Positions 36,501-47,924 of a DNA stretch of 64,000 bases are shown here, piece after piece. Under the pieces are notes generated by a model. That model had not been told where the DNA came from and ran no database searches. It saw only the letters and a list, made by a program, of their open reading frames with translations. The translations under genes were made by a program, and so were the position numbers. Source of the DNA: Stenopsyche tienmushanensis (Eukaryota; Arthropoda; Insecta; Trichoptera; Stenopsychidae); the NCBI GenBank assembly GCA_008973525.1, contig WACJ01000216.1, positions 186,001-250,000 on the forward strand. Direction: 5' to 3'. Numbering within the stretch: position 1 is the first letter of the stretch; every line of letters begins with the position of its first letter.

Positions 36501-37544
36501 GCTTTTTATTTATATAAATAATGAAAAAATGCTATAATGATACAATATGGATAATACGATCATTCGAAGAAAGGTGATCTTAAATTGTAGCTACTTGGAT
36601 AATATATAGATCAATTATCGTTTTAATAAAAAGTCATATGAAAGATTTACAAGGATAGCTACTCGGTTTCATTTCATAATCAAGGAAAATATTTTTTATT
36701 GTATAAATATATTGTGCAATAAAAAGCGAATGTATGAAGAAAATGGTTATGAGGATAAACTTGACAAACTTACAATATTCACTCTCAATACAAACATTCA
36801 TGACAAAAAGGCTTTGTATTGTAGTAATTGAAATCAAGAAAAACTGTCAGAGTAAAGCGATAAAAGTTATCAATCAAACAATGGATAAAAGATCAAGGTA
36901 TTAAGATGAAAGACTAATGAAAAGTAAACCTTTATTTCCTTCAGTCGGACTATTTTCGTTAGATTTTCTCGATTTTCCTTCATTCAATGCCTTTAATATA
37001 CTTAAAATTAAGCAGATGAACTCTAAAATGACTACCTGAATATAATACAACGTGATTCAATTTGTTCAGCGACACAGCTATTATATAAATTTACCTAAAA
37101 AATCCTTAGTTCAATTATCTCATTAAAAATCTTAAAAAGTTCAGAAACGTATGCAAATCCTAAATAGAACAAGGAGATAATATGATCTGCTCTTTTTACT
37201 TAAATTCTCAATTGTATGTATATATTCGAACACCTCGACTATTTTCCTATGCAATATATAAAATTTAAATGAATATAAGGTAAACAACTACAGTACTGAC
37301 ATATGGTGTGATAAATGCAAATTTTACTTTCAGTATGAAATCATATAGTATTTATATTAGCATGATTGGACATTTTAAATACTTCTGCCATTTGATATTT
37401 GAATTTGTAAAAAAATATCAGTTAAATGCATATATTTAATAAGGACGGAAATGAATGTTAACGACATGGCGGAAAGGTATTAGATGTAACGTATTGAGTT
37501 CTTATATGTATAACTAAATTAACCCCTTAAAAAGATAAGACACA
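33577..37544. other. Gene-free interval; mixed-composition block at about 35980-36240
   Basis: The first 250 bp (CTTTAAACGAGATTATCTCG and GAAATTTGATTAACTTATTC) resemble the post-coding part of the element at 20420, so they are probably its 3' noncoding tail. A mixed-composition block at 35980-36240 (GGGCACGCAGATAATCGCGC) may be conserved noncoding DNA. Nothing else is recognisable, and open frames are short and AT-driven. Confidence 0.4.
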
Positions 37545-38345
37545 ATGTTGTGTCCAGTGACTTGCGAACTGGAAAAAGTTAGTAAAAGTGACAAATTCTG
37601 CAAAATAGTGAAAATCAAAAAAGTCGTTGACGATATTATGAAAGTCAACAAAAGAGTTAATCTATATCTATACTGCAAAGAACTTACCGAGCATACGATA
37701 GGACAAGATGTTTTTTATCCTATTTTTTAATATTTAGAACAATTTAAAGTATCATGGGAGTTATGTGTAGGATTTTGTAGAGATGGTGCTCCTTCAATGG
37801 TAGGCTCGATCAAAGGATTTGTTACCCTTGCAAAGACAAGAAACCCTAATATTATAACTACGCACTGTTTTTTGCATAAAAATCTTTAGTTTCGAAAACA
37901 TTACCAGCAGCACTAAAACCTATACTAGATCAAGTTGTAAATATGGTGAATTTCATAAAATCAAGACCTTTAAAAACACGCATGTTTAAAAATCTTTGCA
38001 TTTCTATGGAAGCTGAGAAACGAGTGTTTGCTTTTTTACACTGAAGTCAGGTGATTATCTAGGGGTACATTTTTATGTCGATTCATAGAACTTAAGAATT
38101 AATTATTAATCTTTTTTCGAAATGAAGGTAAGGATGATTTTGTAAAACGTCTTCAGAATAATGATTAGTGTGCTAAAGTGACATATTCCTTCGGGAAAAA
38201 AACAAGTCTTTGGAAAAATCTAATAGTAGAAAAACAAAAGTAGATAGAAATAGAATATTTTACTTTATTGGAAGAAAATATTGTACATTATTTTCCTTCC
38301 TTAAATATAGAAAATTATGACTGGATACGAAATTCATTTGCTACG
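37545..38345 (+). pseudogene. Broken hAT transposase of the ZBED5-like type
   Basis: Frame fragments in the expected order: a diverged ELEKVSKSDKF (about 37569), VSWELCVGFCRDGAPSMVGS (37749-37808; DGAPSM marks the DDE-core aspartate), IKGFVTLAKTRNPNIITTHC with FLHK after it (to about 37880), an IKSRPLKT-like stretch near 37958, FYTEVR, a stop, LSRGTFL (near 38036-38080; the family has LHTEVRWLSRG), FFRNEGKDDFVKRLQNND and YFPSLNIENYDWIRN (38290-38335). Many stops and shifts are present. It differs from the 23.3 kb relic in sequence, so it is a separate subfamily or an older copy. The ends were not found. Confidence 0.9.
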
Positions 38346-38924
38346 CGAATGAAACGCGTAGCAGTGATATTGTGTATTTCTTTTCCGGCACTATTTTTAT
38401 ATACATTTTTGAACTACATTTTTAAGGCAACGTAATAAAATGATGCCTTAAAAAATATTTCACTTAATACTTTCGATTCTATTCAGCTGTTTTGATAATT
38501 TTGTGACGATACTCCGCCCTCGCATGGTGCGTCAAAGTGTCGATATTACCACCGCGTTACGTGCGTCATCATTGTGCAATATTACAGGAATTACTCCCGT
38601 TTTTACAATACATTATGACGGTCACGTGATTATATAATTCATTCAGTATTTGATGACGATCGTATGGGAATTATATTATTTAATCAACGGAAAATATGAA
38701 GCGCGAACGCCAATAAACTAGCCCAAGAGGGCTTTTAACACATCATATACGGGAGGTACAATGCGATTACTTTTAAATTAATCAACATTTTTTAAATATA
38801 TTTCAAAATAATATTCGCCATCAAAACGTTTCAAATGCTATTATATTGATTTTAAACTACGTCTAACGCTTACAAATATGTTTTTCATGCAAAAAAAAAA
38901 TAACATGTGCTATTTCTTGAATAA
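38346..38924. other. Gene-free interval; mixed-composition block at about 38500-38720
   Basis: Contains GATACTCCGCCCTCGCATGG and CCGCGTTACGTGCGTCATCA in otherwise AT-rich DNA. No coding pattern. Possible regulatory block, unproven. Confidence 0.35.
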
Positions 38925-39195
38925 AGACCCTCAGTTTCTAAAGGAGCGAATCCGAGATGCATTTAAGCATCACGTATGTCTTCACCCTAGCCCGACAACG
39001 CCCTAATGAGGAAAGGAGGGACTGGACTTTTTGCACTCTAGAAAGCCCTTTCCAGTAGAGCTAAAAAGGTCGTCTAGAGTAGTTTTCCATCGTCTCCCCA
39101 AGAAAACAACTCAGTCTTTAAAAACCTCTTGAATGGATATTGAAGAGGCCCATAGTTCTGCAGTAGACTGTTTGTGGCTGCACTATGACGATGAT
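38925..39195 (+). mobile_element. 3' fragment of the RTE-like non-LTR retrotransposon with tail
   Basis: The best-preserved 3' end of this family in the window: GGAGCGAATCCGAGATGCAT, GGAAAGGAGGGACTGGACTT, GGTCGTCTAGAGTAGTTTTC, ATATTGAAGAGGCCCATAGT, then TTCTGCAGTAGACTGTTTGT and a GCACTATGACGATGATGATT tail. The last part resembles RTE-type 3' ends, which close with short ATG/GAT repeats. It stops 90 bp before the second mariner copy. Confidence 0.65.
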
Positions 39196-39284
39196 GATTT
39201 ATATATTAAAAAAATCTAATAAATTGGAAAACTCTATGTTTTGAAAGTGTGCTCAAATTAAAAAAAAATAGTTTATATATTATA

Positions 39285-40171
39285 TTAGGGTTTCCCATAA
39301 GTTTTTTTCGTTTTCATATCAAGAAAAAAATAAACAATAATTAGTATTACATCAACATTTATTGAATAATATTTGATCCATTCTATTCTATTACCTTTCT
39401 TCATCTCTCCGGAAGCCTCATAATGCCTTCTTGCAAAATTTCCCAGGTTTGTTGACAAAATATTGATCAAGGAACATTTTTATATCATCTTTTGAATTAA
39501 AATTTTTACCACGTAAAGAATTTTTCAATGAAAGAAATAAATAATAATCTGAAAGGGCAATGTCCGGAGAGTATGGAGGATGAGGTAAAACATCCCAGTC
39601 AAATGATTATAATTTATTTCTGACGAGCAAAGACACATGAGGCCTGGCGTTATCGTGATGAAAAACAAAGCCTCATCTGTTCGCTAATTCTGACCGTTTT
39701 CTGGCAATTGCATCATTTACATTGTCTAGTTGGAAACAATATTTTGTTGAATTGATCGTTTCACCTTGCTGAAGTAGCTCATAATAAACTACCCCCTTCC
39801 AGTCCCACCAAATGCATAACAAAACTTTTTTTGGATGTAGGCTAGGTTTCTATGTGTGACTTCTCATAGAGTATCCAACTTTCATCTCTAGTGACAAGTC
39901 TCTTCAAAAAAGGTTGGCTATTATGTCGTTGGAGAAGAAGATCGCATGTTGAAATACGCTGAAGTTTATTTGAGTCACTCAGTTCATGAGGAAGCCACAC
40001 ATCTGAACGATTGATGTAGCCCAACTTTTTTAGATGATTATGGACGGATGTTCGTAGAATTTCTAGCTTTATTAGCTATTTCGCTGAACAGTATATAGCG
40101 GGATTTTCTTCAACCATGGCTATGATTAGATCTGTATTCATTTGCGAAAGAAACTAATGGGAACAACCTAA
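39285..40171 (-). mobile_element. mariner transposon relic, copy 2 (887 bp)
   Basis: Same ends as copy 1 (TTAGGGTTTCCCATAAGTTT on the left; TTAGGTTGTTCCCATTAG on the other strand at the right), flanked by TA (39283-39284, 40172-40173). It is mostly collinear with 31764-32651 but differs in its indels. It keeps the region between the catalytic blocks that copy 1 lost (GATCGTTTCACCTTGCTGAA at about 39755) and lacks a stretch copy 1 keeps (GTTAAAGCTTCTGTACCATT in copy 1). Confidence 0.95.
39350..40150 (-). pseudogene. Broken mariner transposase, copy 2
   Basis: Reading minus: RTSVHNHL and KLGYINRSDVWLPHELSDSN, then LLLQRHNSQPFLKRLVTRDE and SWILYE (first catalytic Asp retained, in contrast to copy 1, but the preceding Gly is Arg). 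A deletion ends the frame at 39842. Downstream sequence corresponds to the HHDNARPH and PSDYYLF regions of copy 1, with additional shifts. It cannot encode an active enzyme. Confidence 0.9.
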
Positions 40172-40173
40172 TA

Positions 40174-42300
40174 AATTCTCAATAAACCAATCCATATGAA
40201 AAAAACATTTTAGTCAAAGTTCAAATCAAAATACAGCATTATTAATACAAATATGCTTCCATACATAATTTGTTAATAAATACGAGTGAGATGGCATTAA
40301 CTCTATATAAAGAGGCAAGCATATCAGACTGGCCGTACGTCAGTGTTAACGGACACGCATTATAACGCAACTCATTGGTTATTTAATGAAAATAGTTATA
40401 TTACCATTGCGACAATTTGTCATGCGCGAAGCTTAGATTTTCCGTCCGGGGTTGATTGATTTAATACATGTATTACTTTAAAACGACTTTCATATTTAAT
40501 GTAATGGCAGGATACAACCAATTTGGCGTTTAAGTAAATAAATATATATCAAGTGTGATTCGCACTCATTATTGCGACACGAATTTCATGGCACAAATGA
40601 CACAAATGCATCCAACATCAAAGAGCATTTTTTGATAATTAATGCTGATGCTGGGATCTGAAATGTTGGATGACATGCTTTAATCTCAATCAGCTGTAAT
40701 GATGCGTGGCCATTCCATTTCATTTAACATCATATGAGTCGGTTATATATATATTAATATTTTTTATTAAGCCGCGAGCATGTCGCATAAACCACCCACG
40801 TTTTGAAGTAAATTTTCTGAGTTGCTACCGTTAGCACTGGACAGGTTAATATTTATCGTATGTAATGGCGAAGCCGTATTTTCGATTCATTATTTTGACC
40901 ATCAGCTGAATGGCAAAATTTGATTTTTATTGGGAGCTTGAAGTTCGCAATTATTTCTTTGACAGTCCGAAAATAATCAGGCGGGAATATCTAGTACTGT
41001 CGTTCAAGACAAAGATGCTTCGCATTTTTTATTGCTTCACCAAAGAAGTATTGTCGTTGAGCCAGAGGTTATTGTTATCGCCATTCTGTATCGTTTGCAA
41101 GTGTGAATGACTTTAAATCAGCGTGGGTGCTTCTTATTTTTACAGTTCAGCTTCATACGTTTTAGTAAGTCTTACAGAACCATCGGTTGGATTCGAAAAC
41201 CACATTGAAATCATAAAAAAAACCATCCGAAATGTATCATCATCTATTTATGCCCAGTTGCATAATCAAAAACCCCAACAATGATATTCAAACAAAATAC
41301 AATAATCAATACCGCAGATTTCCAATTAGCCATTATGCAGATAAAATAACCCACGACATTTGCGAATTTATACGATAACCACATATATACATTGCACAGA
41401 CTACAGCTCTTTTATCCTGTTGTAAAAAGTACAATTTGAAATATTTAAATTCAAAATAAACGGTTACGAATCACTGCCCTTAAGTAGAGGACAAATAAAA
41501 GCTCCAAAGTAAATATGTCAAATATTTCACACGGTATTACACCATAACTCCGAAAATACTGTCCTTTTGATTGCCTTCCGTAAGTCCAACTGTCTATTGT
41601 TATCTCCCGTAAAAGGCGTTGTGTGAATGTACAAATACAGAAACGAGTTCTCATGTGGATGTTTGCTCAGAATGATATTTAACAAGTGCTTCATCATTTT
41701 TTCTATATATATATAAATATATTTGGATGCATTTCCTAGTTTATATTAGTGAAACGGGCCACGGATAAGGGTCGTTAAAAATAGCTGTAGCGTCACGAGC
41801 ACTAGCTAGACTTGTTGACTGCTGATGTCTATTTAAAAGACATTTTTCTTTAATGAAACATAGGATCGATTTGAATCACTTCGATTGGATCGAACACTTG
41901 ATTATCTAAAATCCATTGCGAGCTTTTATAAAAATGAGTGATATGATTCAAGCCATTTATTCGAAATACACTTGGAAAACTCTGAAAAAAAAATGTAATA
42001 ACTGACCATGTACGGGAGATTATAGTATTTTGAGACCTGTAAATAATTATTATATAAATTTCTCATACCTACAAGACTGAAACTATGTTGTAGTTCCTAA
42101 TAATAAATATTATATGTATTAAATATTGCAATATTTTAAAAGTTGCAATACTTCAATAAAATTACCGGGCCACAACTTAAGCCACATTATCAAAAGTAGA
42201 TGACGTTTATTTAACAATAATTAACGTAAACTACTTATAGACAAAAAATAGCTTTGTACATTTTAATTCAGATTTCGACTTTATGACGGAATGATTAACA
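40174..42300. other. Gene-free interval
   Basis: No gene or repeat end recognised. Slightly mixed composition at about 40300-40900. Frames at 40910-41110 (plus) and 41451-41654 (minus) resemble nothing known to me. Confidence 0.4.
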
Positions 42301-42344
42301 TGAGCTGCAATTTAACGTAAGGCAAGGCATTAAATTGCAGCTCA
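42301..42344. repeat. Perfect 15-bp inverted repeat with 14-nt loop
   Basis: TGAGCTGCAATTTAA (42301-42315) and its exact reverse complement (42330-42344) flank the loop CGTAAGGCAAGGCA. The stem is shorter than a typical microRNA precursor and no wider pairing was seen. Confidence 0.9.
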
Positions 42345-42546
42345 AAACACAATTTTTTTACGAGAATCCACATGAAAATACCAATAAACTATGGATAAAT
42401 TATGCTTTTAATATTTTGATGATCTATAAATATGCATTAAATTAAATAAAGCTTAAATATTTTGGTGGCACGCAGGGGTGAGTTTATATATAATATATAT
42501 TACAAGGTCTTAGTTCTACAGTTGACTATTGTGTGTGCATTATGAT

Positions 42547-43053
42547 TAGGGATTAATCTAATCCCGGGATCTCGGACAGTTTTAGGTGCTCATGAATTCC
42601 GGGATTAGTAAACATAATCCCAAAAAATTCGGGATTGAATTTTTTATCTAACAGAAATCGTACACCTCACCAGCACATTAAAAGGCTACCAAATCGAGAC
42701 ATTCTCGCCGAAATCTGAACGCTTGGAAACAGTGGCATAACTACTAATTGGCGAGCTTATGCGACGCCTAGGGGTATTATCTGTCTAATCTATGTATACA
42801 TATATGTTTTTCAATTGTTATTATAACCTTTTCCTACCGGTGATGTATTTACTACACCTCGACTCGAATAATGGGAATATCGATATGAAATATAATAGAT
42901 ACGCGATTCAGAATTTTTGTATTCCTCCGTAATATAATTACGAATCACATCAAAGTATTATAGTATATATGTATTCATCTGCAGCGACGGAAATAAATAA
43001 TTTGCCGGGAAATCGGGAATTTTGCGAGTTTTACCCGGGATTAATCCCGACTA
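42547..43053 (+). mobile_element. hAT-type MITE, copy 4 (3'-shortened)
   Basis: Starts TAGGGATTAATCTAATCCCG and runs collinear with the other copies through GGGAAATCGGGAATTTTGCG. It then ends at ACCCGGGATTAATCCCGACTA without the 120-200 bp that follow in copies 1-3. Its left end directly follows a diverged RTE-like 3' tail (about 42500-42546: TTAGTTCTACAGTTGACTAT, GTGCATTATGAT). Flanking 8-mers (ATTATGAT, ATTCATAA) match only partly. Confidence 0.82.
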
Positions 43054-43559
43054 ATTCATAAATAAGAGTATGAAACATTAAATGAGCGATCTGTTTTATT
43101 ATTTTGTTTCAAATCCTTTAAAACGGCATAAAAACTAAATGAACAAGAAATAGGCACTGCTTTTATGGACGAGCTAGACGTCGATTAGTTATTGATTGGT
43201 GTACAACATGAATATTTAATCTGTCGAAGATTCAGAATAGAAGGAGCCCAACCTACGAGGGCTAAATATCGTCGGACAAAAGAACGAAAATAGGATGATG
43301 GTAATTTTTATCCACAAATTATTTTTCTCCGCCCCGACGAAAGTCTATCGTCGGGAATTCAGCAAGGCTCTAAATTGGATACAGCATATATTTTTTCTCA
43401 ATATTCTACACAATACCAGCAAATAAGACAAAATATTACACAGAATCAGTATTTAAATCATAAATGCTAGGATATAAAGATTTAGTTTAATCAAAGGGAA
43501 GAAGAATAAACATTTATGGGTATTGATCAAAGCAGGTGGAATCGATATAATACAAACGT

Positions 43560-43890
43560 ATTGGGACCACCCCCCCCCTCCACTTCTCAGAAAGAGCACT
43601 CTTGTACATTGAACTCGGAGACAGACAGAGACAGAGAGAGAACGTAGCGTAGTTAGGGAGACAGAGACGGAGAGCTTCCTCGCATACATCGCCCAATTGT
43701 ATATATCGTTAGCCCAAATTTCTAAACTAATAATGATTTCAATTTCAAGTTTTTTATTTGTTTACGTTTCTGCTTCTAAAGCAGAAGAAAATGAATCGAT
43801 TTCTTGTGTATTGTTTATGTAAAAAAATGACATGATCTTGTATGCTATCAACAGTGCTTATTTACAATTGAATTTGCCTTTTAAATTGCG
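43560..43890 (+). mobile_element. Tigger/pogo-like internal fragment, reversed
   Basis: The reverse complement matches 27540-27855 closely: CTGTTGATAGCATACAAG, ACATAAACAATACACAAGAA, GCGATGTATGCGAGGAAGCT, CTCCGTCTCTGTCTC and TTCAATGTACAAGAGTGCTC. It contains neither an end nor a catalytic motif. The minus-strand frames over it (43453-43696) read serine-, leucine- and arginine-rich sequence from the CT-rich tract and are probably meaningless. A C9 run sits at about 43570. Confidence 0.7.
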
Positions 43891-46000
43891 TCACTTCTCA
43901 TAAGGTTAAGGTATTTAAAAAAAATTTAACACCACCAAAAACGGCTTGTTTCTATAAGATTCCTAGATAAAAATTAATTTTGGCATATGATTCTAAATAT
44001 CATTCGTACAAAAATATATTTAATTCGGTTCAAAAATATAAGGCGAACAGACAGACATACATACATCAAATATTATGAATTCAGATTTATTTGTACTTTT
44101 TTGTTGTATATAGTATCTAAGCACTAAAAAGGGTGTTTTTATGTTGGTTTGTTGCATTGATTGATGATTTACCCCTATTCGCCTGAAAGTATCCGCTTTC
44201 TTCACCCCCCTGGGACGACCGCGCGTCCTTGCCTTAATAGGTCGCTCTCACCTGACATTCTTTCTAGAAGGTGTGTTGACTAGTATAAGTATTACGTCAC
44301 GAGCTTAGGTGATCCTGTGTTGCTCAACACGAGCCAAAAGTGTTTCGGAAGGAAACGCAAGCGACGGAATTAGCACGGCCCACGCCGGCCGTGGACCCGA
44401 AATGGCTCGTAGGCCGAACCGGCTCCGATTCACTTTATATCACCACACTCATTTTAGATTGACCCACTTGCACACAAATGTCTAAGAATCGGCTACACCT
44501 AGATAATGACCCATCCATGCCATCGAATCTTGTAGCAGAAGGCGTCTTCCCCGGATAAACAAGCGGTGCTGATGTTACCGGCGATTCGCGCAGTGCCAAT
44601 GGATTTACTGTAATGCGGTAGCTGACGTGCTCTTACATGGGTGCTTTTTCATCTACCCTGAATATTTATAAAAATCATTTTCTATTGGAATTCCTAAAAT
44701 ATAATAGTGCAGCTTTTCATTTAACACCATTGCATTTAAACAGCGCTATGAAAATGTTTCATAAATGTCATAATATCAATTACTTTCCAATGATTTTTTC
44801 ATACACCTACTACAAAAATATGCTTGTTAATATAGAATACCAGAAAATTCGTTCGTTCTGAATTTTGACAAAGTGCTCCGGATATATTTTCATATAAACT
44901 TTGCGGCCTGTGATTAACGACCGTTTTCATTATCATTTCAACGCTGCTCCGCCACAATTTTTCACTGTCGCGCTGAAAAATTTTTCATCTCGTATCCTTC
45001 GGGACTTTTTAGAAGCTTCCTGCTTATTTTCGACGTACTCATACATAAGGTAACTTGCATAATAATAATATTGGCACAGACTCGTCGCAGTGAATCATCC
45101 GTGGCGGATGAATAACTCGGATATAAGAGGTTAATGCCTCTCGTCTCTCCATTGTTTTTATGATCTTCCATACTCTATAGACATCTATGATAGACCAAAA
45201 ATAGAATTCTTGTTTGGAGGCATATCGGAAAAAATGCGTGTCGTCATAGAAGAGGCTCTGGAATGTTAATACATGCCATTTTGCGAAATTAAATCTAAAT
45301 TACTAATCAAACCAAATATATTATCCATTATAAATACATACAATTTTATAAGTAATTTCTAATAAATATTTATGCAAAATCAAGCGCTTTATTTGGTCAT
45401 CTATCTATCATCTGTGCTTCCGTGGGAACGCATTAAATATTTTAAAAAATCATTAAAATAATTTTGTTCATTTTCCAAACATATAAAAATAGAAAATAAA
45501 TATATTTAATTTTATTTAAATCAATATGCCATATTATTTAATGAATATCATAAGCTTTATATAGTATCATTGTTGATCATTTTGATATGATTCTCTATAA
45601 TGATCTCTGTAACTGCATAGATAATATGATACGGTACATCTTTTTCAAACAAATAATTTATAACTTGTATCGAAAAAAAAATAATTTATAAAATTATAGC
45701 ATGTATTTAAGGAAGCAAAGATCTTAGTTTTCAATAGATTAAATGCCAAGATATTCTTGTATTTGTTTGCTTCCATTATAATTTGATTGATTGCCGCCTG
45801 TAGATGATATATCGTGCTGAAGTGCTTGATCTGAAATATATTTTATTCGCAAATATTTCTGCGATGTGTGTATATATTCTAGCATGGGATTTGCGGGTCC
45901 AATGAGCGGGCTTTTAGCGGATTACTTGATTAATCCGAATTAAGCAGCGCACTGGTGGAGCCATTTAATTGGGGGAGCTTTTCTGGTGGATTTAAAATAT
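43891..46000. other. Gene-free interval; CpG-rich block at about 44190-44640
   Basis: 44190-44640 is markedly GC- and CpG-rich (GGGACGACCGCGCGTCCTTG, GCCCACGCCGGCCGTGGACC) with no coding pattern I recognise. It is a promoter- or enhancer-like candidate. The remainder is AT-rich. Confidence 0.4.
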
Positions 46001-46004
46001 CAGA

Positions 46005-46460
46005 AGTGGAATTTTCTACATGAACTCGAACCGACGATAAAAGCTCCCATCCGAAAGGTCCCGCCGAGGCAATCCAGGGTCTGCGCTTCGTCGCTTTGAT
46101 TCGCTAATATCGACCTAGAGCTTTTTATTTGCAAGGCTGGAGTTTGTAGTGTAGGGGAAAGTCTCGGTTACAGAATCCCTTGAGGTAGTGCGAGGAGCGA
46201 GTGGCAAAGGGAGCGGTGTAGGGGCCGCCCGAGCCGCCCACGGGCGCCCACAGCCGCCTACAGCCGCCCACGGATGCCGCCTCACGATTCCGGATCGCGA
46301 ACATCCACGCGCCACCCGCCCGCACACTTTTCAATGCCCATATGACCGAGACCAGATCTCTTCTATTGAGACAATAAAGATGCTCCAAAGAAGACCAAAA
46401 TCGCAACATTAGCACCGAGTCGAATAATATCATTTTCCGTTCGGGGTTCGCCAATGGAAT
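46005..46460. other. CpG-rich block upstream of the host gene candidate
   Basis: An abrupt GC-rich island of about 450 bp, open in several frames on both strands. No protein family is recognisable. The open frames follow from the GCC-rich repeat at 46233-46272 rather than from coding constraint. It may be an alternative upstream promoter or untranslated exon of the gene at 47.5-50.7 kb; inference only. Confidence 0.35.
46233..46272. repeat. Four tandem copies of a GC-rich 10-mer
   Basis: GCCGCCCACG, GGCGCCCACA, GCCGCCTACA, GCCGCCCACG in direct succession (consensus GCCGCCYACR). Confidence 0.9.
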
Positions 46461-47200
46461 CGCTTAAATTTTAACAAATCCATACTATAACTTACAAATT
46501 GCCCAACATTTAGTAGCATAATTTAATATCGATATTGCCTTGGAGCAAATAGTATAATGTATTCATGATTATTAGCATATTAGCTCTATATCTTCTGATT
46601 TGATTATCCTAACGATGAAATCCGTATTTAATCCGCTGTGCATTAATTTTGATAAATCAATTGAAAGCTTATATATTTCAAACAATTTAAATCAATTAAC
46701 TACGTACAATTTCAACAGATTTATTGACCAATCTTATTTAATAAATAAGGATAGATCAAAGATTTTCATTAAAAAATGATCACTGAAATTTCTTGCTTTT
46801 GAATATTGTATTTTAATATTTTTAATCTTGTTATATTACAATATTAAATGATTCTTATGACTGAAAGTATTTGCAATCTGCAATTTGCAAAATTATATTT
46901 TCACAGTCTACACTTAAACGCAAGCCATTCTAGTATGAAAACAATTGAATGTTCCTGAAATTATAATTTTCTTCTTCACAAAATTGATCTTATTTGGATC
47001 TCATTGATGACGTTATTTTATATAAGATAAAATACAAATGGGTACAAATATTAGATGAACAATGCCAAATTTAATTTAATGTCAAATTATATTGTCTACA
47101 TGCGATAATATAATATTATTTTTAAAAAAAAGCCGTATTTTAAGGAATAAAAATGGATTATAAATTATGATCAGCGAGTGGCTATAAAAAAAACGGGATA
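46461..47200. other. Gene-free AT-rich interval
   Basis: No gene, repeat end or notable structure seen. Confidence 0.5.
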
Positions 47201-47204
47201 TGTT

Positions 47205-47495
47205 CAAGTGCAAATTTCGATCGATTCAATATAATCGATAAATTTTATGATCAATCAATCGATCTATGATTGTCGTCGATCAAAATATATCGAATTAAAA
47301 TCGCCAAATTTTTTTATATTGATATTTTATTTTCAGTCGTGTCCTACTTTCAGCATCGTTTATGGTCGTGCGAATAACTGTGAATCGAATGTAGATCCTT
47401 AATGATCGTATTTAAAAGGATATTTTACCGTTGAGATCGTCGATAAATCTGCTGTTAATGTGTCGTCGATTGTTTAATTCGATCGCTGACGAGTT
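47205..47495. promoter_or_regulatory. Cluster of CGAT motifs just upstream of the putative first exon
   Basis: About eight CGAT-containing sites in 290 bp, including CGATCGATT, AATCGATAA, CAATCGATC, GTCGTCGATC, GTCGATAA and TTCGATCGC. In Drosophila, CGATA-type sites are bound by DREF and BEAF-32 at promoters and domain borders; whether that applies in this species is unknown. The position directly ahead of the CpG-rich exon candidate supports a promoter-proximal role. Confidence 0.4.
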
Positions 47496-47549
47496 TGCCG
47501 TATGATTTCGGGATGATAACGGGGCGATACTGGGTGGATTTTTGGCACG

Positions 47550-47924
47550 TTGTTTTCGGGGTGTATCTGTGCGTATTTTGTTATTATTTTTTTCGAGTTG
47601 TTTTCTCTTTTATTAAAGTTATTTGAGTCGAAAGCGTGTTCGGGCGGATTCGGCGCATTGAGATCCGCGTGTGCGGTTGTTGGGCGTCACGGCAGCACAT
47701 GGGCGGGAATCACTCTCCGAGGGCTCCGGTCGTGTGGGCTGGTCAGGCTCATTCAAGCCCCGAGTGCTGCGGCCGCCTCACCACTCTCCAAATACTCCCG
47801 GATCCTCGACTTCCATCCAGAATTTTTGACTGGGAACAAACTGCCAAAGAAGACTTTTCCGACGCTCAATCCCACCGCTCTCCGTCCGCGTCGCGCTTCC
47901 GCCGGAAGGCTTTCACAGCGTCAA
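47550..47924 (+). other. Putative 5' (noncoding) exon ending at a GTGAGT donor
   Basis: A CpG-rich stretch (GTGCTGCGGCCGCCTCACCA, CTCCGTCCGCGTCGCGCTTC) ends in AGCGTCAA followed by the consensus donor GTGAGT at 47925. The 5' edge is a guess, since no TATA box or initiator could be fixed. Open frames run through it and past the donor in two phases (47550-48068, 47636-48094), which is expected for GC-rich DNA and not good coding evidence. It would splice to the acceptor at 50216, removing about 2.3 kb. Alternatives are that it is an unrelated promoter or belongs to another gene. Confidence 0.45.

Noticed and set aside
42301..42344. microRNA precursor
   Set aside because: The 15-bp stem with a 14-nt loop is too short for a standard precursor and no extended pairing was seen.
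43453..43696. Serine/leucine-rich minus-strand frames
   Set aside because: They translate the CT-rich block of a Tigger-like repeat also found at 17.5 and 27.8 kb.
46115..46454. Frames of 70-109 codons on both strands in the CpG island
   Set aside because: Driven by the GCCGCC tandem repeat; three overlapping frames cannot all be genes and none shows a known domain.
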